Assembly (NCBI GenBank): GCA_019096065.1
Contig: JAGUCH010000009.1
Span: 4,412,001 to 4,476,000 of the forward strand
From: Paracyclopina nana
Lineage: Eukaryota; Arthropoda; Copepoda; Cyclopoida; Cyclopettidae
Reading direction: 5' to 3'
Length of the DNA stretch: 64,000 nucleotides
Position 1 is the stretch's first letter, and every line of letters starts with the position of its first letter. The position numbers and the translations under genes were made by a program. The notes beneath the pieces were generated by a model that did not search any database, was not told the DNA's origin, and saw only the letters and a list, made by a program, of their open reading frames with translations. This document shows, piece after piece, positions 1 to 13,299 of this stretch.

Positions 1-3000
1 ATAAAGGCTAACGAGGTTTCGGAGCTGCATGCAGAAAATTGATTTTTTCGCTTAATACTCTATAATTTCCAGAAAGTTGAAGGGCCATAATAGGCCTTTG
101 GTTTCGTGGGTAGTTGGTAGCTAGTTCCTGAGAATTCCTCGTCATGTAATGGCCAATTTGGGGCAAAACCAAATGAGCTGTGTCAGCTGCTTTATGATTT
201 CCAGAGATGATTTGCTTTGGGCAATTATCAAGCTATTGGTAAAATGCAATACACATTCGACAGATGCTTGACCGCATCAAATGCTTTCATATAGACACTG
301 CCATTTTTATGTGGGCAGCAATATGGTGTAAAATGAGGTCTTTCGATTTCATGAGTCGACGACACGATGTGAGTGTGAGATAAATGCACGCAAAACAACC
401 ATTGGGTATCAGGAGCACGAATTCGATTTTACGACTGCCATAAGTGAAACTTTCCTACACAAAATCCATTTTAAGGCTAATGAAGAGTCATCACAGGAGT
501 CCATAAAAGGGAAACTTTTATCACTCCACTTTCTTATGTCATGTGACAAAAGCCAAAAAAGGGACAAATTGATGCCATGATTAACCCAAAATCTAATTAA
601 TTTTTTTCCCAAGATTATGCTCATCTAGTTAAGCTAATTATGCTCAAATCAGTGAAGCCTCAGAAAACAATCTCCTTTTTTGCTTGCATAGTAATTGGAA
701 AACTTTCACCTGAAAAAATTGTCTTTGGACAGAGATTTTGCCAGTGCAATTGATGGGACACTCCATAAAAAGAGATATACCTACAGGGTGGTCAACATGC
801 ATCAGGAGCCTCAGTGGTTTGATGACAACCTGTGATTTGATTACATCAGCAGCAGTGTGAATGTCAGCGGAAAAAAACTCAAACTACTACAAATCACGAA
901 ATTCCCATTGAATTTTCATGAATGCTCAAATTCTCAGTTGAATGCAACACAGAAACCAAAAGATAAATTATGAAAGGGAGAACAGAAGTCAATTATCACT
1001 TTAGTCACGCAGCTCAATAACTAACGAGTATAGTAGGTCATTTACGAGTCTTCTTCATTAGGGCGAAATAATCAGATCTTCGTTTCACTCCTATTGTGAT
1101 ATTTCAAAAGTAAGTCGGCAAAAAATGCCCTCCTAACTAACCTAGGCCAGGCCAAATAATCAAGTTTTGACTCACGCATCTGACCATATAAATAGTATAT
1201 ACCAGATGTCATTAGACATCTCCTGACTTTTTATTTTCGTGAGGCTCCCAAATCTCGTGGTTTTTTTTTGTCGTGGTATAAAGCCATCAAAGTCAGTAAA
1301 AAGGTTCCCCCATACCCCCTGAAATTCCGTTGGAATCTTCAAATCTCCAGAAAATTAAAGCTACAAATCACCGGTTCTGACTTCCAAATTCTGGTAAGAA
1401 TTTACTGAATATCTGGTAAGCGCAGGGAGGGGGCAAAATCAGCAAGAAAAATAGAGCTTTACATGATTGGAGGCTCTGGAGTTCCCACAGTGCCAAAATT
1501 GATCTTCTAACTTCATTATGAAAACAAATGGGTTGTATATATCCAGACCACCATACTTGCACTCCTTGGATCACAATGGGAAACCAGCTTTGAAAGTATG
1601 AAAAAAATACTCTTTACAATCAAGCTGAAATCGAGCCTTTTCTCTAATGAACTTTTCTTCCCTTTGCAGCCAACAATTGATGAGGTTTGATCCAATTTGC
1701 AATTGGAAACTAAATAGAACTTTTTTCCAAAGGGGAAAAACTCAATTTCCTCATTCCTGCTCCTACTGTTGAAGAAGGATTGGAATTGGATGATGCACTT
1801 TTGTGGAAGAATTCAATTGTGAGGAAATCTGCATGAGAGCCAAGAGTGGATCAAGGTTGATGGCGGTGAGAGGGGAAAATTGTGCAAAAATTGGTCCTCG
1901 AGTGTGTATATAAGAAAGTTTTTGCTCAGCAAAGAAGATCCTCTTTAGAGCTCACGAAATATTGGACTTATTCATTTGAAAAGGCTCAGTACTCGCCTCT
2001 TAAAGTTTTAGGTCTGGCTCTAAATGGCCTTTTTGATCTTCTTCCCTTGCTTTCACCATTGTTGTAGGGAAAGTTTTGAAAGTTGCCTTTGTTTGTCTAG
2101 AACCAAACTCATTTTCAGACTTTTCTGTTGACCTGACAATAATATTTCAAGTGGAAAATGACTTGGTACTCCACAAATGAAAGTGTTGAGCAAAAAGACT
2201 CAAAACTCTCACAAGAGCTCTTCATCCAGGAGAAAAAGCAACAATGCTCTTTTTTATTAAGGTCATAAAAAGGTTATACTGCTAAAAGGCCAAAGTTGCT
2301 ATTGGTAGGGGGGCAGGCTTTTCTAAAATGGAAATTTTGTTCTTCCTTCCTGAACAGTGAAATATGGCCTCCAATTTCGGCCTCTATCACGTAGAAGTAG
2401 CTACAGCAGGAGGAAAGTTGCCTAGCCCCAAGAAAAGTGGCTCTAACTAAAAAAGGTGACAGAGAAGGAGCCTCAGAAAAATCTATTTGCTGCATGGCTG
2501 GCCTTTTTTGCCAAAAAGGCCCTTAAGCAACACTCAGAGTATTCCCAACTGGAGAGCCAAAATGAATTGGCAGCTAAGGCCAATTTAGTGAAATATTGCT
2601 TGCCCATTACGCTACAAATAGAAGTTGCTTCCGTGGCTAAATGAATGATTCGTGGCCATTTGTCCTGGATAAATCTGGATGGGGAAAATTCCCTCCTGTT
2701 TACGTACTTCACAATATTCAGAAGCAAAATAATGATGGACTTGCAGGAACTTTTTTGCCAGGAAAAAAAGTTGTGCGCGTGCTTTTCCTCCAGAATGAAA
2801 AGGCCTCATTTGAGTGACTTTGCTACTACAAGAAAGCAAAAATTGGAGCTAATGTTGGCCTTCGAGTGATCTTTCCTTTTTGAGAGAAAGGACAGCTACT
2901 TTTGCCAAATAAATGTGAAGTAAAAAGCCCATTCATCTCCTTTTTTTGGCACTCCTTTCAGGAAACAATAAGAGTCGTTAGAAGAACTGCTTTTTTGTGC

Positions 3001-5449
3001 TCTTCCAAAATCTTCCAATTCTTAGCTAGAACTGCATATAGGCCTATATGGCAGATTTATAAGCCGCATGTAGTGGGCCCATCGCACCCACAACATTATA
3101 TAGCTGTGACCGGAAATGAAAGCGGCCACAGAGTTACATATGGAAAATTCCACGAAAAAAGGAAATTGGAATCATCCTCGTTAGGCTGAGTGACCCCACA
3201 GTAAAGGAAATTGGATAGAGGGGAGCTTAAAAAGTTACTCTGTTGGTATACACTCACTGCAAGGCCCGCCAAACAACTCGTAAAAAGCAAACAATTCCCA
3301 AACACTTACACACTGGCTGGTAATGCATTGAATTGAGCTTTAAAATCAATGTGCTTGCTTTTAAGTTGCCTTTTCCTCACAGTGGCTGATGTTGGTGCTT
3401 GCTAAATAAATGAAGGCTCGCAAAGTCACGTAGTCACTAGCAAAGGAGAATTTGCTTCCACACTGGGAAAGTCATGCGTGAAAATGACGTCAATGTCCGA
3501 TGGCACTAGAAAAGGAATTTTTAAATTCCGGCAGAATTTGCAGCTAAATATGCAGTATGCTACGTAAACGGAAATTCTATCAAGCTACTCAAAATAATGG
3601 GGCTTGAGAAGCAGAAAGCAGCAAGTTTGCGAATTTGTGAAAATGTTGGTGAAGAACTGCTTAAAATTCCCTATTACAAAATGTCCCCATGGAGGCCATT
3701 ATCATTACAGGATGAAAACTTGACTTTGACCTTAGGGGTCCTAATCATCATCTCCATCATTTGAAGCAAAGCATGGCACACTTTTCAAGTTTCAGCTGGC
3801 TTCTCAGATCCTTTGTGGGCTGCTGAGATGGCATCAGCAAACTTTTTAATAGGCTCATTATTCTCACTCTGCAGGGGCATGATTTCATGAGCCCAAGAAG
3901 CCAGCAAAGTTAAACAAGACTGCACACAAAAGGACTCAATTTGCTTGCTAGGAATGGTGAAAAAAGGCCAAAGAAGCGAAATAAGAAGTGTGACCATTGG
4001 CAAACTTTTCGACTTTTTCACTCTCTTCCGAATTTTGAGTTGGGGCAAAAATCCTAGTTCATACATCGCTTAGGCAAGGGCGTTTTTCACGAGAGGTAAA
4101 ATATGCCCAGTTTTAGGCTCATTATGCATATCAAACACGAGGAATAATTGTAAGGCTAGAAATCTACAAAAAACCTCGCGTTTCCTCAGGAAATTCCGCC
4201 CTTTCTGGTCCCATAAAGGTCGGACATCTTTTAAACAAAGATACACAAACAAAAGGCCATAAAGGCATCAATGACAGCTGACATCAAGACAAAAAGGGTG
4301 GCTTTTTTCGCGTCCAGTGGACCACCACTAATAACGTCTATATTGGCTTGATGAGTGTGAAGACGTCAAAGGGAAAAAATGCCCATTGTATTGGGACACA
4401 CTCACATGTCAAATATGGCCAGAGTGGTAAAAATGGTTTCACCCACTAAAATCCACGTTCACATTTTCGACCTCTGAGCGTATTATATGGAAATTTCTTG
4501 TGCCTGCAATCAACTACGGATATTTTAGAATAAAGTAGCCATTCATTTTTTCCCCATCTTGATTTTGAGTGTGTCATCATTTTGTGCGAAATCATCCTGA
4601 TCAAAAGATCTCTTGGCAGCCAAACAAAACAATTGAAAATTGATGTCCATGGGTCACATAAGGTATGTGCACAAAGTGGGAAATGCCACATGAGTCGCAG
4701 CTCGGTGTGGGGCTTTTGGGGCATAATTACCCCACAGTGCAGTGGTGAGGCAAAATCGCATCCAAAAATCTGAAGTACAGACAGAGAGCCCTAACAGGAT
4801 GACAGGAGAGATTGGCATGTGTGATAAAAGACCCACTTCCCCTTTTAGGAGGCCAAAAAGCATCGCTAATTAAAGAAGCTATGCCAATCTGAGAAATTGC
4901 AACTCAGCCCCAAAAGAGTGACACATGGCATAGATTCTACCTTGATCTATTATATTGCTGATGCCCAAACACCCACATGTTCCTGCTGTCATTTTCTAAG
5001 AGGCAAGAAAGACGTAAAAGTATTCAGGAGGAGCTAATTACTTCCGCATACTTTCCACTTGTCACCTAAATTATGCTAAGGCAAAAATAATTGATGTAGC
5101 AAGCAAAGATTGACAGCTCGCAGGGGGTTCAACTCCACAATAGACCACAGTGGGGGAAAAACAAGAGGGCATAAAAAACACAATTTTGGACAAGAATCAC
5201 TTTTTAGGCAGAGCAAGCCATAATATACTGGAGCAATGCTGTTAAAAGCACAGTGTAAATTGCTGACTTTTGTAGCACTGTTAAGCTCAACTGCTGTGTA
5301 GAGACAAAGGGGATAAACAAGAAAGTGGAATAATGGATAGTTCAGACTCGAGGTATTGACATTCTACCTAAAGATTTGCTCCTCATCTTCAACAGCATTT
5401 TAGGACCACCCAGCTGCTTCATATACTTCAAGAGATAACAAGGCATATA
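1..5449. other. Intronic-looking DNA without a supported gene
   Basis: Only short open frames with no recognisable domain, no paired splice sites and no tRNA or rRNA. The stretch is AT-rich and CpG-poor. If the minus-strand gene proposed for this window is real, this is intron downstream of the ratchet point at 7186. The only candidate signal is a weak fused splice site near 710, listed separately. Confidence 0.5.
700..735 (-). other. Weak candidate recursive splice site
   Basis: On the minus strand a short run of T precedes CAG, and the junction (710|709) is followed by GTGAAAGTT. The acceptor half is acceptable. The donor half is weaker than in the five main sites because it is GTGAAA and not GTRAG or GTATG. 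Its distance of about 6.5 kb from the ratchet point at 7186 fits the general spacing. It may be chance. Confidence 0.2.
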
Positions 5450-6967
5450 CAGTCTGTCCCGTAGATTTCTGTACACTTTGAAATCAAAAGTTTGTGTTAA
5501 AGCTTCTGGAAATACTCGACACAATGGATACTGTTGGAAAGCTTGAAACTTAAGCCATCTTTTTTAGTTTTGAGATTTTTAAAAAGTATTAATTCAAATT
5601 TTGATTTAGACCACAAAATTGATAGTTACTCCAAATTCACTCCCATTTTCACTGATTTTTTTTTTTATGAAAAGTCACTTTCACAAAAAAACTATTTATT
5701 CAATTTCTCATAAAATTGGTTAAACATTTGATCTTCATAAACAAAATATCCCAAAGATGTGATGTTTAAAACACTAATTTTGAAACTTTTTTAGTAGGCA
5801 GTGGCCTTATTGTCTTTTTTACTGAAAAATATCCTTTCCAATCATCCACCTTTCTGATGAGCCAGCACAGTGCTGCAAGATTTTTTTCATGAAAAAATGT
5901 CAAAAAAATAGCCAGGATTAGCTTAGCTGAAAATTTGGTCAATAATAGCTTGTTCTCATAAAACTCAGTAAGGCAGGCGGTAAGCAAAGCAAGGCACTTT
6001 GGAAGCTCATAACTCAGTAAGTATTGAGCCGATTGGAACCAAATTTGGAGGGATTCATAAGAGCGTATTGAAGAATCTTCATGCCAATTTTCATCCGGAT
6101 CAGAGGTCTCTAAGGAGGTGGCTGATTTTTCTCCTTTGCTTAACTGATTTGCCTCACTTTCAGTAAGGCAGCCTTAGCGTCCTCCAATCCGGATGAAAAT
6201 TGGCATGAAGATTCTTCAATACGTCCTCATGAATTCCTCCAAATTTGGTTCCAGTCGGACGAGTAGATGCTGAGATATAAGCGCGCAAAGTGCCTTGCTT
6301 ACCTTATAGAAATGTTTATGAGAACAAGCTAATAGCCAATTTTGGCAAATTTCCTTTTTTGGGAGAAAAATTAAGGGTACCTCAGGAAAATTAAGTTTTC
6401 TCATTTTTTTTACTTTTAATTTCTTTTATCCATTGAAGCAAAAAAAGATGGCAAAAGATTCAAGCTTTCCAATGATATCCATTGTGTCTAATGCCCTGTT
6501 CATGTATAAAGAATGCCTTAAGGTATGGAAAAAATTGTCATAAGGAAAAGTGAATCTGCTGCTGACTGCCACTCCACGAGTTCAGCTTGGGGCCGAGCGG
6601 CGTTTTTCATGGCAATTTTTGCTATTTTGTCGCATGGTTTTCAGCATATTTCAAAACAAACTATCTTTCATTAAGATTCTTTAATGAAAGATGACATTTA
6701 ACTTTTGATTTTGCTCAAAATGATTAAAATGTAGAGTACTTAGAAGCCAAAATTAGATTTGTTTACTTTCAAGTTGGCTTAAAGTCGATCTGATTTTTCT
6801 AGTGGCAGCTGGCGCTTGTCATAAGACAATTTTTCTCCTTTCCTTGAGGTGTTTTTCATGCCTTTTCCTAAGGAGTTTGGAGCGTACATGAACAGGACAT
6901 AATATTTCCCGAATTTGTAACACAAACTTTTGATTTCAAAGTGTACAGAAATCTACGGGACAGACTG
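5450..6967. mobile_element. 1.5-kb foldback DNA transposon with TA target site
   Basis: The two ends are inverted copies of about 50 bp beginning CAGTCTGTCCCGTAG, flanked by TA (TATA on both sides). The similarity continues inward. Positions 5517-5565 pair with 6444-6491, 5930-5965 with 6315-6350, and 5990-6110 with 6185-6300, so the element is a large imperfect palindrome with its axis near 6115-6180. The left arm carries about 280 bp without a partner. A younger element at 6492-6899 interrupts the right arm. No transposase frame is visible, so it is non-autonomous. TA duplication and the end sequence fit a Tc1/mariner-type element; the superfamily is an inference. Confidence 0.85.
6492..6899. 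mobile_element. 408-bp MITE nested in the foldback element
   Basis: The ends are inverted copies (TGCCCTGTTCATGTA at the left, TACATGAACAGGACA at the right) flanked by TAA on both sides (6489-6491 and 6900-6902). Removing it rejoins the right arm of the host foldback, so that it matches the left arm around 5505-5530. This confirms insertion into an older element. A 3-bp TWA target duplication is typical of PIF/Harbinger. A related copy in the opposite orientation lies at 28985-29395. No coding frame for a transposase is present. Confidence 0.88.
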
Positions 6968-7175
6968 TATAGTACTATGTAAAACTGACAATAGGAAGAC
7001 CTCACATGGCCCTTAAGTAAGCACACGATCTCACAACTGAAAACTTTTGAAAATCAGTATCTGAAAAATGGGGCTTTTTCAACTCATGTTTTCCTACTGT
7101 GTTTCAATGGGTTGAAGTGTGCGAGGCAAAAAACGAGTTCATTTTTCGTAGAGAGCTCGATAAAAAGAGCGAGCT

Positions 7176-7220
7176 GAAGACATACCTGAAATTGAGGAAG
7201 AGGAGATTGTTGACATACTA
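7176..7220 (-). other. Recursive splice site (ratchet point) at 7186|7185
   Basis: Read on the minus strand, a pyrimidine-rich tract of about 20 bases (RC of 7189-7210) ends in TTTCAG and is followed at once by GTATGTCTTC. This joins a good 3' splice site to a good 5' splice site with no exon between them. It is the last clear ratchet point in the direction of transcription, 9.5 kb after the one at 16693. It could instead be an ordinary acceptor of an unrecognised exon, but the perfectly placed GTATGT makes that less likely. Confidence 0.6.
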
Positions 7221-10200
7221 GAACTTCATCATCTCAAGAACGGCATAGTGAATATAAAGGTTTTCTCAAGGGCTTTGCAATATAGAATTCTAACTAAACT
7301 ATAGAGATTGTTTCATTCATGACCTCAGATGGAGAAACCGTTCAATTTTCGCGCATTTTTTGTTCGTCTAATTCAAAAGCTGGAATTGTGGAAAAGCCAT
7401 AAAAAATTCGACTTTTGGCACGCAACGAAAGGAGGCAGCAGAATCAATTTTAGTTATGGCAAATCCGATGCCAAAAGGCCTTTGGCATTGCTCGTTGAAG
7501 CAAGCAAAAACGTGTACTCCCAAGATATGCAGCCATATAGCTTTTTGCCAGCTTCTTGCATTCTGCTCAAAAATACTCCCAGGTTCAAATTGCTAATGCA
7601 AAAAGGGCCTCTAGAGCATAAACGGGAGCATTGCACTGTGTGGAGAATGGGCCCCAAAAGGCCCATTTGGCCCACAGTGAGTGGAAGCCCTGGATCAGCA
7701 GAAAAAATATTTTCTTTGCTTTGTTGACCATATGATATTTGATTCACTGCTAACGATGTCCACATATATATCCCAAGAGCAACATGAGTTGGTAAAGTGA
7801 TATTATTTTTCGTGGGCCCAATTTGAGTGCGCAGTGGACTGATATCACATTTCCAATTAAAAGTGGCTTTTCAATCGACCTGATGAGCTTGGAATTTATT
7901 AGATAATGCTTTTTTAGCCGGTTAGCTATATTGAGCTCAAGTCACATTTTCATCAAAAAGTTTACTTAGCCAGCTCTGCTGGTGGAACTTTTCAGATAAC
8001 TTCTTGCAGACATGACATTTTTTCAAGCTAGGTAAACATTTATGGATGCGGAAGCAATTTGCAATAAACTAAGTTTAAAATAGCCAAAGTTGACAGGAGC
8101 AAAAGTTGATCTCTTGTTTATTATTATGAAATCATCGATATAATGCAACAACAGGCTCCAAATAATTCCTATATGAAACTTTAGCATATTATGCTCAAGT
8201 TAGGGCCTGCTTATAGTAAACTTGGCCAATGCATATTCAAAAGTTGATGTAGCAGGATTTCCATATTGTGTGCTCATGTTCTCCTTTTGAATGGCCAATC
8301 CAATAATAATGCAGCATGGCCGGTACACATCTTTATTATAATGCTTTGAATTTAGTTTGCCCCAGTTTTTCCGCCAAACAGAAAGCAGCTTGAAATTTCC
8401 ATGCCTGAGACTGACGCTTTTTCCGGGACCTTTTGTTATAAATTCCCAACTCCCTTTTGTGCTCTTCCAAGCCTCGTGACAGAGACACTGATGCATGGCA
8501 ACAAATGGGCCTTATTTTGCCTCATGCAATTCCATAGCACAATTTTGCTTGGCTCTAACTGCTGCCATATGGATACTACTGAGTGCGAGGAAAGAAGACC
8601 CGTAAATACATGATTTATGCTTTACTACCATGAGAGAAATAAGGGCTTTTTGCCATTTCTTCGGCCTGCTCCTCCAACTCTTCCTCTCTCAGTTGTGTGA
8701 CCCATATAGAGATGATTGTCTGTGCTCTGAAAACTCTCAAAGTTGGACTATTACTAGTGTTTGCATTTTTTTTAGCTTGCTACGCTCATTTAGCATTCTT
8801 GTAAAAGTTGTAATTTTTTCACTTACTGTACAACTTGATAATTTTTTTTGTTTTTTTTTATTAGACCAGCCAACTCTTTTTTTGATGGTTGCACAGGTCT
8901 TCACGATGTTCCAGGGTCATGCATCCATCTGTGCACTGATTGACAAAAACTAGATATACGCACGTATGCAGTAAACAAAGTAGTATTTACAGCCAATTTT
9001 CTCCTTGGCAAGCCCATGTGCTATATGCAGCTTACGTCCTTTGAGACCCAAACCACTTTTATTAATAGTAATACACCTAATATGCAAGGCCAAATAACAA
9101 GCCAAAGCCTTGCCTCTATAGCCTTTCTTACTGCATTTGACGAGTGCTAAAAATAGAGAGCTTCAATTGCAGAATTGAGACATTTCTCCGTGAAAGTAGA
9201 CAGCTGGCAAAATACGTCACACTCGCTTAGGTAAGCCCAAAAAGGCAGCGTTTAATCTTTGCCAAAATATGACAGCAGGAGCTTTCTAAAAAAAAGCACA
9301 GTGTAAGATACGTACGGTCAGGCAGATATTCATGAGTGATTTTTCATGCACTCAAAGTTTTAGCATACATAGAAGTAGTGAGCTTATATATCTAGATAGA
9401 AAGGCACATAATAGCATTGTGGAGGAAATGTCTATACTCTACAGTGAGATGATGGGTGTTCATGTGTGAAAGGGTGAAGTAATCTGCATGTCTTGCATCC
9501 GTGCGAATCAGGACACATGGAGACTACTTTCGAGCTGCTACCAGGGATTTGGTGTCAAAATTGATGCTGCTGCTCCCTTAGAAGAGGCATCATCCATTTT
9601 TCCCTCGTGTCAAATCTAACAATGGAGAGCATGTCTAGACAGGTGTGAAACGAGTGTCATCCACCACGGCTAAAATTGGATTTTTCGACTCACTCTCAAG
9701 ATTTTTATTCGCACTGCAATTCCTCCTTTACTGCCATGTTTTCGAATCAAAGGCTCGTTTCAATTACAGATATGTATAATAGGGTGTTCATCTATGCCTC
9801 GTTTCCTTAAAATCTTACGACAGCCTTAAACGAAATGCTTAAGTTTTTGTACTTCTGATTAATCAAAACACTTCTTGCTCACATGACCAAAAGAGGTCGG
9901 AAAAGTGGTCTAATTGAAGCTATGAAAAGTCAGTAAAAATGGTCAGTTCTGAAATAGGAGGCTTAAGTAAAACGCAATTTAACGGAAGGAAAAAATTTCC
10001 TTGGTAGGTGAACACAGCATAAATCTTCAAATTGAAGCAAGCACAAATATTCTTTTTATAGCAATTTAGCGAGCCCTTTTGTGGCTGCTCACATAGCTGA
10101 AAATGCCACTTTTTACGAGCTGAATGGAATGCCTAGCATATCAAGAGAAATCATTTGATAGTTGACGACAAAGGCACGGATTTTCAGCAAGAATAGTGCT

Positions 10201-11135
10201 TATTTCATGCACGGAAAAAGAAGGAGGAAATTATTTTATTCAGTAAGCCAACACTCGTACTTTAATATTAAGCTGTAATATGGCAAAAAGTAGCACTTGG
10301 AACATTATTAAACTGCTGATATCTCATTTTTATGCCATTTGGCCATGTAGAGCTCCTTTATGCTTACTTGGCTCTCTAAGCAAGAAGTTGGGAGTGGAAA
10401 AGTTTTCATGAAACCATTCTCTTATCATGCAGCTTAACTCCTTTTTTCGTGCACTCTGAGATCTATCTTAACGACCCACAAAAAGTCCTGCATTACACAG
10501 TTATGAATAACGTAGTTTTAACTCAAAACTCTACGCTTATTTTTATTATTCACTCTTCTCCGATGATTCAAATCTCTAATAAATAGCAAACACGCCTTTC
10601 CCATTCTACGCCTATTCGGATTTGATCGCATCAGTTCAATCAAAAATGTACCACGATTTGCATAAGCTTTGGACGACCGTCTTCGTTGCTTTTGCTACTT
10701 TGGCACAGTGAGAAAATTCCTCAAGTAAAACTTCCCTTTTGTTGAGCTGAGAAGCATGCAAAATAAAAAGCTTTCTTTTCTCCCAGGGTGATGGCAAGTT
10801 GGTACATTTAGATTGCCAATTTCAGTAACTTCAAAGAATCAAGTCTACCCTAGCCCTTACCCCCCTTTTTAAAGGCTTTTGCATAGTCGACTTGGTACTT
10901 GGACTTACTTCCCCCAGGCCAACATATTCAGCATATAGTGAAGCAAGGAGGAAGGAAGTTTCAATAGAAAAATTGACCCCTTTCATCCCAGCCAAACAAC
11001 TTCCGAGCTGGGTTCTGTCCAAAAAAGCCAGATTATTTCGAAATCATGCATGCACCACCCACTTCCTCTTGTTTTAGTGCCCACGTGCTAAAACAAGCGT
11101 GTTTACCATCTTGCGGCGGAAATGTAAACAATCCA

Positions 11136-11152
11136 TCAGCTGACGCGCGCGC
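11136..11152 (+). repeat. CAGCTG-CGCG repeated motif, copy 1
   Basis: TCAGCTGACGCGCGCGC, a CpG-rich 17-mer in CpG-poor surroundings. Very similar strings occur at 23712, 25469 and, less exactly, 26376. Confidence 0.6.
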
Positions 11153-13275
11153 AAACACTCAGCCAATAAAAAAGTGTTTGCCAAAGAGAAACACTTTGAA
11201 AAAACGCTGATTTGTTTTGCACTGGGCCACAAAAGGTGGTAGTTTCACAATAGGCCCAAATTAAGCGTTGAATGGGATATGGAGCATATTTAGCATGTGA
11301 AAAATTAGAGCTCTTTGATACCTTGATTGTGCAGCATGGGTGGCCATGATTTGAAGAGTTCTTCCTAATGAAGCTGAGCCATAAAGGCCTTTGAGTCTTT
11401 TGAGGCACTCTAGGAATCCCAAGGAATCGATTAACCTCACAGCTTCATCACAGATGGACCATGAATACTGTGGACGACCCAACCCTTTCCTCTCTCTCTT
11501 ATGAGGAGCTCTGGCTGCTTATTTCGTCTTGATGAGGAGCCAAGCAAATCTTGCAGAATTCACCTCGCCCATTTTCAAGCAATTACCAGGCAATCAACCG
11601 TGGTTGGCTCTAAACTCTCTTTGTTGCTACCTTTTACCTACATGTATTGATTCAGATCAACCGACATCAAGATGAGATGTCAAATTAGGGCTGCGTCATT
11701 TTTCCAAAATTATATAGCATACAAAAAAACAGAGCTCAATCAAGAGTGATGAGAATCGAGATGGCTTTATCATTTTTGTTTCAGTTAAAACTGAGCAAAG
11801 AGCAAAACTTGCTCGTCATCGATTTTCCAAATATAACCATCATATTGAGCTTTGCAGGTGGTGTGGTGGTGACTTTTTTCAGACCAATTTTAAAAGAGAT
11901 TTTCGTAGCAGCACAAGTAGATAAAAGCAGGGAAATCAGTATAAACTGAGTAAGTTGGCTTAAAGATATCGTATTCCAATAATGTGTCAGCAAAGTGAAT
12001 TTTGGCACCAGATGTGAACCAGGGGCTTTATCGATTTTAAGTTCTGGCCATCATTGCCCATCAGGGGGATTTCACGTGATGTGTCATCGTCGTGGACGAC
12101 GACTGTTGGTAATAATAACAGAACACCAGAGGTTTCGAATTGCCACTGCCGTTGTAGTATATAGGAGTACTGCAGCAAAAACTCACCAAATCATATGAAG
12201 ATGCACCAGAGCCAATTTTGGCGCAGAACACTAAAAACAATGGCCAAATATCAAAGGATGTATTCAGTACACATAGAATTGTCACATTTTTTTGTTTGCC
12301 TACCCTCATTTTTTAAGGGAATTTTTGTTTACATGCTTGACTGTGTTCGAACCTGCTTTGAATTCAAATGCAGCTTTAAAATTCTTCATTCTCAAGCAGA
12401 CGTCTGCGTCTGGAAACTTTTTTTCCAAATGCTACCAAACATAAATGTGCTTTTAAATTAGCCCCATGTCATTTTTCTGAAGCAAAGTTGGACTAAATTT
12501 AGGGCTATAACTTTGAAGAATTTTGATATGTTTTGTTTTTAATTCTTGTTTACGTATCGATAGTGTCTCGCATATGGTACGAGTAATTTGATATCTTAAT
12601 GCTTTAAAAGCAAAAAAGCCTCATCATAATACGATTATAAAAGGCTTCTTGCACAGTGGATAAGCTCAGGCGCAAAATGGCCCCCTATACATGCTTAATA
12701 AATGCCCTCTATCTTGATATCAGAAGTTTTTATGGGCTAAATTCGTGCTGGAAATTATGACTCGTGCACGCATATCAGGCATAATGCAAAATGAAAGGTT
12801 TCTCCTCATTTGGCGAGTTTCATGCTTCAATTCCGCGATATTTATGCTAATTTGCAAGACAACCGAGTGCTAACCAGATTTAGTCGCGGCCTTCAACTTT
12901 ATTAGTCATTTCGGAGATACCATATGAGTGATAAGAGGCATAAATGGATTCTTACATGTGGATTTGCATTTGTACGTATCATCAAAAGAAGGGAAAATTG
13001 CTTCTTTTTGTGTAGAAATAGTTTGCTAATGGCCTTCCATTGCACCGTACATATTATTATAGCCTAGTTTTGAGGATTTTGACGACAGGAGGAGTTTGAA
13101 TGTTCTGCAAAGTTCCACTCTATTTCCAACTTTTGCTGGCTGCAATTTCCATTCACAGCTAGCTATATATGCAATGGTACAATGAATGAGTTTTTTGGCG
13201 TTGAAACCTTAGTACGTTTTTCCTCCCTTTTGGCCTGCGTACAGCTATAATCTTGCACCCTCTTCTGGTCTATTT

Positions 13276-13299
13276 TGCTGCTGCTGCTGCTGCTGCTGC
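13276..13299 (+). repeat. (TGC)8 microsatellite
   Basis: Eight uninterrupted TGC triplets. The frames through it give poly-Ala, Leu or Cys in a short ORF with no other coding evidence, so I treat it as a simple repeat. Confidence 0.9.
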
